DNA of 64,000 nucleotides, from positions 91,723,747-91,787,746 of the forward strand of contig CM043954.1 in NCBI GenBank assembly GCA_014529385.2. Reading direction: 5' to 3'. The translations under genes were made by a program, and so were the position numbers. The DNA comes from Adiantum capillus-veneris. Lineage: Eukaryota > Streptophyta > Polypodiopsida > Polypodiales > Pteridaceae. The notes beneath the pieces are model-generated. The model was not told the DNA's origin. It saw only the letters and a program-made list of their open reading frames with translations, and ran no database searches. This document shows, piece by piece, positions 12,627 through 23,400 of the stretch (its first letter is position 1; the number at the start of each line of letters is the position of its first letter).

Positions 12627-12718
12627 GCAAGAAGGAATAAAAAGAAAGATTTGTTAGATACCATGCACATGAGTGTTCAAGCATGTGTATCAAGAATATA
12701 TGACATGTCACTAGTACC

Positions 12719-13903
12719 TTAGGGTTGCTTTCTATCCAGCCTTAGAAGATTGTTCTCAGCTTTCACCTTATTTATATAAGCCTTTGCTGTGGTTGCCTTC
12801 AAAACTCCTTTTGTGTTACAACCCAATTGCCTAGCTAAAGTGGTCAATTGTGACGCCTTCATGCTTTCAATGGGTGTACGCTCCTTTGCCAAGATCTCTT
12901 GTATTTGGGCTCTTCTCATTTCATTGCGGTGGCTTGTGTCACTTGCATCTTCAATGATAGTTTCATCTCTGTCACCTTTTGCAGGTGGTATTCTTCTTGT
13001 AAAGAACACCTTAGCTGACCAAACATCATTTTTCTGCTTCCAATACTCCATGATTTGTTTGTATTCACTATCATTTGTCACTATAGGTTGTCCATAACGA
13101 TTAGAAGCAATTAAATCACGCACATCCCTTCTCTCATCAAGCTGAATCAAGTATGGCAGTAGCTCCTCCAAGAGCATATTGTCAACCATCTTCTCAGCAT
13201 CAAATTGTGGTGGAAAAATGCAATTGTTTGCTGGTGAAATACATCCCTTGTAAGGAGAGTCATCAATAAGCACTGTTCTTTGTGGATCACATTCAAACCC
13301 CATGGCAATTTTGGCTAGAGGCTTGAACATTGCCTCAACGTTTGGATTGTCGGGTCTAAACAATTTTTGAGTTTGAGCGGTGTAGCAAACATCTTGCGAC
13401 CAAATTGCAAAGAAAGGCAATGTATCCTCAGCTAAGTTGTTTAGTGCTGCAAGGATTTGATACACATTATTCCTAGTAGCTGTCGACCAAATTGCAACAT
13501 TAAACCTTTGTAAAATAGTCTTCAAGAATTGGATGCAACCTGGCCTGAGTATAATATATCTTTTTGAATCCATTTGCACTGAGTTGTGGTGTGAGGATGG
13601 TTGAGGGGAACGTTTCAACAATAGACCATTTAAATCCAATATAATTGTAAGCATGGATTTCTCAACATCTACGCTACATGACGTAGTACCAATTGGCAAT
13701 AGCTCGTGAGTGGACTTTTCAGTCTCTTTTGATGTATGTTGCATTTTTGAAGCATCGATTTCTTGGTTCTCATTATTGGAAGCTTGCTCAAGTTGCACAA
13801 CACTAGACTCTAGTATAGAAATATCATCCATCTTGGGCACTTTAGAAACCATAGAATCTATGGATTCTATAGTTGTTGACTGAACCATAGGAGCATTATC
13901 CAT
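12719..13903 (-). CDS. FCP1-like HAD-superfamily protein with SAP-like C-terminus
   Basis: An intact frame of 394 codons from the ATG at 13903. This ATG lies 14 nt after an intron acceptor (TTTTCTTAG, exon start about 13917), so an upstream exon is likely and could be coding. The FCP1 homology core has IILDLNGLLLKR at residues 87-98, AIWSTAT at 137-143 and VLIDDSPYK at 211-219. Active family members carry D-x-D-G in motif I; here the second Asp is Asn (D90-L-N92-G), so acid/base catalysis is doubtful. DLNG variants do occur in diverged plant FCP1-like proteins as far as I recall. Residues 347-380 (MKASQLTTLARQLGCNTKGV onward) resemble a SAP DNA-binding helix pair. It lies inside the 32-kb element, so cargo is likely; a nuclear, DNA-associated role is inference. 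Confidence 0.75.
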   Translation of the reverse strand: MDNAPMVQSTTIESIDSMVSKVPKMDDISILESSVVQLEQASNNENQEIDASKMQHTSKETEKSTHELLPIGTTSCSVDVEKSMLTIILDLNGLLLKRSPQPSSHHNSVQMDSKRYIILRPGCIQFLKTILQRFNVAIWSTATRNNVYQILAALNNLAEDTLPFFAIWSQDVCYTAQTQKLFRPDNPNVEAMFKPLAKIAMGFECDPQRTVLIDDSPYKGCISPANNCIFPPQFDAEKMVDNMLLEELLPYLIQLDERRDVRDLIASNRYGQPIVTNDSEYKQIMEYWKQKNDVWSAKVFFTRRIPPAKGDRDETIIEDASDTSHRNEMRRAQIQEILAKERTPIESMKASQLTTLARQLGCNTKGVLKATTAKAYINKVKAENNLLRLDRKQP

Positions 13904-13917
13904 CCCAGTTTGTGAAT

Positions 13918-14559
13918 CTAAGAAAACACACACACAAATGGTATCTCAAAACCACTAGAATTTTATTCACCATATTTATATGTAGAACTCCTAGTAAGAA
14001 ATTTATTTAAGGTAAAGTCGTTGTTAGAATCCTTGCAACCATTTTCAGCATTCGTACACCAAACACCACTTGTCTAAAATACAATCTACTAACTCAACAT
14101 TTTCCATCCTACACTTTATTAAAGATGAGTACTTAAAGTGAAAACTAAAAGCCACCCTTGTTGAGGAAACATGGATACAAGGTCCACCAAATGTCCAACC
14201 TAGACTACAAGAAAATAATTAGAGATTTGGCTTAGATTTGGATTCAAAGGCCACCACTTATTCAAGTAAGATAACTCCACTTGTTTAAGACAGTAATGTT
14301 TGAAGCCCCACCACTTGTCCAACCTAGACATTGATTAAATTTTGGTAAGATTTATCACAAATCTAGAGTAGAATCAAGATTCTATGGCCAAGGTAGTCAA
14401 ATATGTTAGACAACACACAAAGCATAAGAGCACTCTAGATTCTCGTTGAGCATAAACTAAACAATAATCAAATGTTATATTCACTTGAGATTTCATCCAT
14501 GAAAAATGAAAATGATGCATGTACTTGAGATTTCCATCCATGTACAATACTTTACAATG
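13918..14559. other. Intergenic/intronic spacer with scattered motif copies
   Basis: Between the FCP1-like gene and the SET exon. It starts with a GT-rich tract upstream of the acceptor. It then holds scattered, diverged copies of the element motif in the minus orientation (near 14178, 14250 and 14310). This is where motif orientation switches relative to the left arm. Confidence 0.5.
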
Positions 14560-15116
14560 TCAAGTAAAGTTATAGTCAGCAAACAACTCTTCTCCTGCTT
14601 CAACTTGACAAATAGTCTCAATGCATACATGGCCATATTCTTCTGACTTGATGTGTGAAGAGGTGCATTTATGCCAAGGTGGCAAATTTGGATCAAATGT
14701 ATAGCGTACGTTGGGACAGACATTTGTACTGTGAGAACTATTTATATAGCCCGACACGTTTCCTTCTTCTACACAACCAATAATGTATGATTGATCTTCC
14801 TCTTCTTCTATGTTTGGATCCTCTAGAAGAGAATATTTATAAGCTCTTGGAAATATTTTGCATATCTTTTTCCAGTCTTGAAATCTATACTTATGCCCTC
14901 CATAGTTTAGAATAGTCAAACCACTTTCCAGGGTAGTATGCACAAATAGCCCATAACCAGCTCCTTCAATACATGAAAGTCGCACTTCAAAATCCACACC
15001 GTTAATATGGAAAATTACATCTTTGGGAATAGGAAAAGTTGGTGTCCCAAAAGGATCTTCATGCCAATCATAGTGTGAAATACATCTAGTTTTTATATCA
15101 CTTAACTCCTTTGTGT
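14560..15116 (-). CDS. SET-domain exon, last exon of the DGQHS/SET gene
   Basis: An open exon of 557 nt after a strong acceptor (TTCTTCTTTTTGCAG, exon start 15116), ending at a stop at 14560-14562. The frame has SET-domain hallmarks: GAGYGLFVHTTLESG (GxG loop), YINSSHSTNVCPNVRY (the N-H/pseudoknot region, usually INHSCxPN) and EELFADYNFT (the DY motif with the catalytic-type tyrosine). There is no post-SET cysteine cluster. SET proteins transfer methyl groups from S-adenosylmethionine to lysine, often on histones. The exon starts with two bases of a split codon, and the upstream exon ending at 17711 leaves one base. The SET domain therefore joins in phase to the DGQHS-containing protein. The exon is intact although the upstream exons are damaged. 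Substrate unknown. Confidence 0.8.
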
Positions 15117-17710
15117 CTGCAAAAAGAAGAAAATATTATGCATAAAATAATGACAATATCAAAGAAAGATATCATTATTTTATAGTCCAATAGGTCCATT
15201 GTATGGAAGACTTAGAGTGCCTCTTACATGGTGCCTCCAAGGTTTCCAAAAATAAAATCATTGGAAAAAAAAGGCCACTGTGTCTCCAATCTATTGCCCA
15301 TTTGAAGCATAGAGAGAACCAAGGTCCACCACTTGTCCAAGCTAGACATGGAGCATTGACACAAGATCCAACACTTATCCAAGAACCCTATAGTATATGT
15401 GGTAACATGGGATGCATTGATGCAACAAAAGTAGTCTAGCCTCCTCATCCATCTCTTTTTTCTTGTAGCCTAGAGGGATTAGTTTCAAGGTCTATCACTA
15501 GTCAAAAACTACACATAGAACATTGATACAAGGTTCCACCACATGTGAAACCTATCATCTCTAGTAGCATGGATGGTTTGATATCAAGGTTCATCGCGTG
15601 TCCTACCTATACTCTATTGTAGCATATAGATTCTGGTTTGGTGGTACTACACTTGTCCAAACTTGGCTTGTTGTTGATATCTGGAGGTAATCAAGGGTCC
15701 TCCACTTGTCCAAGTTAGGCATATAAAACAATTGCAAGGTCCACCATGTGTACAACATATGATTGATTATAGCATGCATGGTCTTATTTCATGGGCAACC
15801 ATCTTCTCTCCAACATGTGTCCAACCTCGGCTCCATTGAAGCATGGAGAGAAGCAAGGTCCACCACTTATCAAAGCTATTATTTTCTCCCAGTGCTTTCA
15901 AAACCCATAATACGTTGTACATGGGGGGGGGGATTCTTGTTTCAAGGTCCACCACTTGGCTAAGATTGGATCCATTGAAACATAAAGAGAAGCAAGCTCT
16001 ACCATTTGTCCAAGCTAGGAGCCATTGAAACATGAAAACCCCATAATATGTTGTATACGGGGGGTGTTTTTCAAGGTCTACCACTTGTCTAAGCTATGGT
16101 CCATTGGAACATGGAGAGAAGCAAAGCTCCACCACTTTTCTAAGCTAGGATCCATTGAAACATGGAGAGAAGCAAGCTCCATTGTTTGTCTAAGCTAGGC
16201 TCCATTGGAACATGGAGAAAACAAGCTCCACCACTTGCCTATTATTGCATAGAGATTCTGGTTTGAAGGTCCACCACTTGTCCAACCTTGCCTTCATGTA
16301 TGGAGATAATCAAGAGTGCAATGCTTCTCTAAGCTAGGGACATAAAAGAGTTTCAAGGTCCACTACATATACGATCTATGATGGGTTGTAGCATGGGAGG
16401 TTTCATTTTAAGGTTGACCACTTCTCCAGCTCCGCTTGTCCAACCTCAGATCCATTGAAGAATGGAGAATAAAGGTGTACCAACTCTCCAAAATAGGCAA
16501 GACAATCTCTATAAAACCCATGAATTGTTAATATATGCTATGCTGTGGAGTTTTGTTTGAAGTTCCACTCCTTATCCAAGCTACAATCCATTGAAGCATG
16601 GAACTAAGTAAGATATATCTCTAGTCCAAGATAGGATCCATTGAAACATAGAGAGAATCAAGGTCCACCACTTGTCCAAGCTATGCATGGGTAATTGATA
16701 TAAGGACCACTACGTTTTCACCTATACTATGCTCTATCATGGATGGTTTCATATCCCACCAATTTTCCAACCTATTTAGTAGGTTGTATTATGGGGGTTT
16801 TGGTTTCAAGGTACTTCACTTGTCTAAGGTGGGTTCCATTGAACCATGGAGAGAAACTATGTCTACCACTTGTCCGAAATATGCTCCTTTAAAACATAAA
16901 AACAAGGTCCACCACTTGTCCAAGCTAAAGTTTCTCTCCATTGAAGCATGGAGAGAAACAAGGTCTACCACCTGTCCAAAATATGCTCCATTGAAACATA
17001 AAAGCAAGGTCCACCACTTGTCCAAGCTAATATAACAAATGGGTGTTGGTTACAAGGTGTACCACACTTGTCTAAACTAGTCTTCATGCAAGGTCTACCA
17101 CATGTCCAAGCTATATGAGCTTGTTTTGAAGGTCTACCACACCTCTTGAAATTAGGATCCATGTAAGGTCCACCTTTTGTCAAGCTATGCATTTAATGAG
17201 TACTAAAACTAAGTAAATTGCAGTACTTAAATACCTTTCCAAGCTCATTAAGATTTTGGTCTCTAAGGCCGGCCACCACCACATGTCTAATCTATGCTCT
17301 AATTGATTACTTATGCTAGTTCTCAAAGTCCAAACATAAGCTCCCTTCTAGCAAGGTTAGTTTAAATTTAGGCTCCGAGCACCTGTCTAAGCTAGGTTCA
17401 ATTTATGAAGCATCACCATTTAACCATGCTACGATCTAATGTATCATATCAAGGGGGTTTGATAAAAGGTCCAAAACTTATTGAGTTCAAGCTCTTAAGT
17501 AATTAAGTCTTTGTGAGTATTAAATGTTATAGTTTTAGTCTACAGATCCACCATTCAAAAACTCAAGTAATTTACTATTTACATTCAAACCTTGAATGCT
17601 TGAGATAAAAAATACAAACTCAATCAATACTATATAAAGCAAAATCTAACATTAAGAGTATCAAATCAGTAACAAGAAACACTAACATGCACAAGAAACT
17701 CAAAACATAC
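15117..17710 (-). repeat. Intron filled with inverted-orientation TGGAC-pair motif copies
   Basis: The 2.6-kb intron between the SET exon and the preceding exon (donor ACAC|GTATGT at 17710) consists largely of the element motif in the minus orientation, read as ggtccaccacttgtccaag on the plus strand. The spacers contain 'ccattgaaacatggagag', the reverse complement of left-arm spacer sequence. Copies are more diverged than at 20400-28500. A G9 run lies near 15923-15931. Confidence 0.75.
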
Positions 17711-20337
17711 GTGTCTCCATTTCCAAAAAGTCCTCCATTGACAGAGGATGGTGTTGTTGTTGTTCTTCTTCTCTTTGTGGAGAGCACTCCTCTGTAACAG
17801 GCACAATGTCGCCTGATTGCGAAGTGGATTGTTGAAGTCCAGCCCATTTTTCTATATCTTCATGAGACTTAACAAAGTCTAGCAGCATGGTCTCCACGCT
17901 TTTTTGCCTCCTCCACACTATCAATTAAGCAGATAACTTCTTTTTCTGTTGTATTCCTTCTTGTGCAACCAAGGAGCCATCACCAAAAACATCAACAAGC
18001 TTGCGGTCTTCAAAACAATATGTACGAATGTAGTGCTTGACCAAAGCTCTTTTTTTTGGCCTCCAAATATTGCAAATCTGACATATCGTTATCTGCTACT
18101 TGAAGAAGAGAACAATCAATTGGCATGGGATGTTCCTCTGATCTTCTTCTCAGGTCTTCAAATGCATTGCCTTGTCCCAAGAAGGCAATAACTGTTAGGA
18201 ATTGAATTGCTCCTTTGCAAGGAGCTGATGGAAAGTGATGCAATGCACCACAACAATGGTAGCTCAGATTATCTCCCATGGCGTGAAAGGCACATTGCAA
18301 TTTTGTGAAGTTAGTGAAATCCACAAATGCAAGAAAGACAAATCCAGGATCTGTTGACCCTCCAGCAATAGCCAAGATCCCATCCAAAGCATTGTTAAAT
18401 GTCTCCTCACTCCACTTCAAATTGCCTCCAACGTTTTTGTCATATCTAAAACACATAAGCCAATAGGCACTTTATTATTGAAGTGGCGCATCAAGTAGAG
18501 ATTGCCTTCCATTTGTAGGCTCACCACATAGATTGACCATGGCAAATCTCTAGGCTCAGTTTTCTCCTTTTGAAGGTGAATTGCCCATTGCATGTATTTT
18601 ATTGCTCCATCTGGAAAAGCCATTTTCTTTGTTCCACGCGTCAAACTAGATCTGATCCATTCCTCGCATAGCATTAAAATTGTTTTATAAACAACATCAT
18701 TGATGTTATACATTTTGACCACCTCCTCCCAGTCTTTACATGGTGAAGACTCATTCAAATTGTTGAAGCCTTCAAGAAGTGCATCTTGAATCAATTTGTC
18801 TTGCTTCAACTGCTTGATTCGATCATACATGTCAGTTGCATCACCATCCTTTGCACTCTTTGACAGTAAAATCTTCTCATCTCTAATCTCTTCTTGAATA
18901 GTCTTTACCTCTGATTCCTCAAGGCCACAAAGGTATCTAAATACAGTTGTTGGGGTTTCTTATTCTCCTCTTCTAGAATTTTCAATGAACGTGACCATGT
19001 GTGCCTGTTTAGCAATCCAACTTGCTGCTGCACTCATTCTTGCCAATCGAAGAAAAGCCTAAAAAGAAATAGAGAAATAATTAAACTATTGAGCAAGATT
19101 TGTTAATTAAACACTATCAAAAAGACAAAGAAAATAACTTACATCCCATCCGGCACGAGATGCATGTCCCTCTGCAATTCCACTTGCTGCCTTTGGTGGT
19201 CGTCCTGAGAAGATCCATTGACTCCGTAAATGTCTCAATATTTGGCTGTAAGGTTGCTTGACATACAATGCCTGAGCCTCCTCATTTGCAATGGCAGATA
19301 TAGCAGTTGCAACAAATGGAGGAGCATTCACAACAATGCGAGCCTTTCTAAATTTATACACGCTAATCAGTCTTTCAAAGATCTCTTTGTTGTTTTGTTC
19401 ATTGTGAAGCAAAACTTTTGCAGCATAGATTGAATGCTGCCCATCAAGAATCCAATAATGATAAATCTTTAATTTTTTGCTCCTCTACCTCTTTACTGCC
19501 AAAGGAGTCCCCTTCTTTGATTTTGCATTTCGAACAGGCATCAAATATGCACATGCTGCAGGCTTGGTCGTACTCCGTGAAAATCCAAATAACACACTTT
19601 CAGCGTGTTTTTTTATCCATAATTGTGCATTATAGTGATCAGGAGCAAGCCAACAATTTTGAATAGGGATATCAAATTCCCTATATTGGAAAGGAAAATA
19701 ATTTATGTACTTATTCATTCCACCTGTATCTTTTTCTTGTCCTTTCATGGCCTCAGCTTCTAAAACATCTGGATCCACAATTCTCATCTTTGACATTGAA
19801 CCCTCTGTTGATGAGGATGCCAAAGATGCCTTGTCTACATCCAAAATGGAACTAGTTCGCTTAGCTTCTACTTTTTGCACTTTTGCTTGCTTCTTTGTGG
19901 ATTGGTGGTCGTGAAGCTTTCACCTTTTTTCGTTGTTAGTGTGGCAATGATGGAGCTTTGAAGTTGATCTGCTGTGATATTTGGATTTGATTCTGCAAAC
20001 TTCCATCCTCGAGAAAACATTGTCTCTTCTTTGTTTCTAGACATGCGCTCCAATGCATATGCTCCTGGAGATAGTTGAAATTCTAGATTCATTGGAACTA
20101 GAATGTCAATGCATTCCACCTCTGGATGACTATCAACTACAGAGACAGATGCTTCCACAACTTGTCCAACATCTTCAAACAAGCTGTCATTATCCTTTTT
20201 GGCAATAAATAGATGCACCTTATGAAATTGTGCACCCTCTATACCATGTATGTCCAAATACCATTTCTAAGATCATTGCAAGTATAGGTCAACTGAGACA
20301 GCAACCCTTGCAACCTGTTTTTTTGGAGCCATCTTTC
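17711..20337 (-). pseudogene. DGQHS-motif (ParB/DndB-like) multi-exon gene, upstream exons, decayed
   Basis: Two exons: 20337-19143 (acceptor GTTTCAG, donor GAT|GTAAGT) and 19058-17711 (acceptor TTTTTAG, donor CAC|GTATGT). They lead in phase into the SET exon. Translation starts MAPKKQVARVAVSVDLYLQ at 20332. Stops interrupt the frame at 20273-20275, 20267-20269, 19485-19487 and 18960-18962. Frameshifts fall near 19890, 18425 and about 17900-18010. Near 19455 it reads YWILDGQHSIYAAKVLL; DGQHR/S-type motifs mark ParB/Srx-fold and DndB-like proteins. Downstream, LVDVFGDGSLVAQEG and CLIDSVEEAKKRG near 17985-17900 resemble the end of a Rossmann-type DNA methyltransferase, but that is a weak match by eye. 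Function unproven; this copy is not translatable as one protein unless variants or assembly errors explain the breaks. Confidence 0.65.
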
Positions 20338-20460
20338 CTGAAACAAAAAAACCAAATGTTATTTTAACATATACTTTTTTGTAATGGATTAAGTTTGTGT
20401 GAATACAAGTTCCACCACTTGTTCAAGCTAGATCTAAGCAAGTATACATAGTGATCATTT
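20338..20460. other. Upstream region of the DGQHS/SET gene
   Basis: Minus-strand DNA just 5' of the first recognised exon is a polypyrimidine tract (GGTTTTTTTGTTTCAG) typical of an intron end, so the true promoter and a leader exon should lie further right. No leader exon could be placed within the repeat array that follows. Confidence 0.3.
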
Positions 20461-23400
20461 AAGCTAGTAAACTAAGGGAAGGGGAAAGTAAGGTCCACCA
20501 CTTGTCCAAGCTCAGCTCTAGAACATGGAGAGATCGAGGGTCTACTAATTGTCTTAATATAGGCTAACTATATTGAAACATAGAGAGAAGCAAGGTCCAC
20601 CACTTGTCCAATCTAGGGTCCATTGAAACATGGAGAGAAGGATGCTCCACCATTTGTCCAAAATAGGCTCCATTGAAACATGAAGAGAAGCAAGATGCAC
20701 CATGTCTTTGAGATGCTAGGTCCATTGAAATACCTTAAACCCATGATATTTTGTATATGTGGGTTTTTAATTCAAGGTCCACCACTTGTCCAACCTATTA
20801 TCCCTAGTAGCATGAGTGGTTGGTCTCAAGATTCACCACTTTTCCACTCTATGTCATTATATTAAGAAGATCTGGGTGTTAAGGTCCACCACTTGTCCAA
20901 CCTATAAGGCAATATCTTAAATTGGTATTATTTACCACCACTTGGAATGCACATGATGGTTTTACATAGGGGTATGGTTCCAAGGTCCACCACTTGTCCA
21001 AGCTAACTTATTGAAACATAGAGAGATTCAAAGGTCCACACTTGTCCAAGCTAGGCTCCATTGAAACATGGAGAGACGGATGCTCCACCATTGTCCAAGC
21101 AGGTTGATTGAAACATGAAGAGAAGCAAGCTGCACCATGTCTCCAAAAGGCTGGCTCCATTGAAATATCTTAAACCATGATATTTTACATGGGGGGTTTA
21201 CATTCAAGGTCCACCACTTGTCCAACCTATTATCACTAGTAGCATGAGTGGTTTGATGTCAAGATTCACCACTTTTCCACTCTATGTCATTATATTAAGA
21301 AGATCTGGGTGTTAAGGTCCACCACTTGTCCAACCTATAAGGCTATATCATAAAGGGTATTCTTTCTCACCACTTGGAATGACCATGATAGGTTTACATG
21401 GGGGTTTGGTTCCAAGTTACCACTTGTCCAGCTAACTTATTGAAAACATAGAGAGAAGCAAGGTCCACACTTGTCTAAGCTAGGGTCCTTGAACATGGGA
21501 GAAGGATGCTTCCACCATTTGTCCAAGATAGGCTCCATTGAAACATGAAGAGAAGCAAGCTGCACCATGTCTCCAAGATGCTAAGATCCATTGAAATACC
21601 TTAAACCCACGATATTTTGTACATGGGGAGTTTACATTCAAGGTCCACCACTTGTCCAACCTATTATCTCTAGTAGCATGAGTGGTTTGGTCTCAAGATT
21701 CACCACTTTTCCACTCTATGTCATTACGTTAAGAAGATCTGGGTGTTAAGGTCGACCACTTGTCCAACCTATAAGGGTATATCTTAAAGGGTATTCTTTC
21801 TCACCACTTGAAATGTCCATGATATGTTTTACATGGGGGTTTGGCTCCAAGGTCCACCACTTGTCCAAGCTAGGCTCCATTGAAACATGGAGAGAAGGAT
21901 CCTCTACCATTTGTCGAAGCTAACTCTATTGAAACATGGGGGGTTTACATTCAAGGTCCACCACTTGTCCAACCTATTAACGCTAGTAGCATGAGTGGTT
22001 TGGTCTCAAGATTCGCCACTTTTTCACTCTATGTCATTATATTAAGAATATTTGGGTGTTAGGGTCCACCACTTGTCCAACCTATAAGGCTATATCTTAA
22101 GGGTTGTTCTTTCTCACCACTTGGAGTGACCAGCATAGGTTTTACATGGGGGTTTTGTTTCAAGGTCCACCACTTGTCCAAGCTAACTCTATTGAAACAT
22201 AGAGAGAATCAAAGGTCCACCACTTGTCCAAGCTAGGGTCCATTGAAACATGGAGAGAAGGATGCTCCACCATTTGTCCAAGATACGCTCCATTGAAACA
22301 TGAAGAGAAGCAAGCTACACCATGTCTCCAAGATGCTAGGCTCCATTGAAATACCTCAAACCCATGATATTTTGTACATGGGGGGTTTACATTCAAGGTC
22401 CACCACTTGTCCAACCTATTATCTCTAGTAGCATGAGTGGTTTGGTCTCAAGATTCACCATTTTTCCACTCTATGTCATTCTATTAAGAATATCTGGGTG
22501 CTAAGGTCCACCACTTGTCCAACCTATAAGGCTATATCTTAAACTTTATTCTTTCTCACCACTTGGAGTTACCAAGATAGGTTTTACATGGGAGTTTGGT
22601 TCCAAGGCCCACCACTTGTCCAAGCTAACTCTATTGAAACATAGAGAGAAGCAAAGGTCCACCACTTGTCCAAGCTAGGCTCCATTGAAACATGGAGAGA
22701 AGGATGCTCCACCATTTGTCCAAGATAGGCTCCATTGAAACATGAAGGGAAGCAATCTGCACCATGTCTCCAAGATGCTAGGCTCCATTGAAATACCTTA
22801 AACCCATGATATTTCGTACATGGGGGGTTTACATTCAAGGTCCACCACTTGTCCAAGCTATTATTTAGTAGCATGAGTGGTTTGGTCTCAAGATTTACCA
22901 CTTTTCCACTCTATGTCGTTATATTATGAAGATCTAGGTTTTAAGGTCGACCACTTGTCCAACCTATAAGGCTAGATCTTAAAGGGTATTATTTCTCACC
23001 ACTTGGAATGACCATGATATGTTTTACATGGGGGTTTGGTTTCAAGGTCCACCACTTGTCCAAGCTAACTCTATGGAAACATAGAGAGAAGCAAAGGTCC
23101 ACCACTTGTCCAAGCTAGGCTCCACTGAGACATTTAGAGAAGGATGATCCCCCATTGGTGGAAGATAGGCTTCATTGAAACATGAAAAGAAGCAAGTTGC
23201 ACCATGTCTCCAAGATTCTAGGATCCATTGAAATACCTTAAACCCACGATATTGTTTACATGTGGGGTTTAACGTCAAGGTCAGTCACTTTTCCAAGCTA
23301 TTATCCCTAGTAGCATGAGTGGTTTGGTCTCAAGATTCACCACTTTTCCACTCTATGTCATTATATAAAGAAGATCTAGGTGTTAAGGTCGACCACTTGT

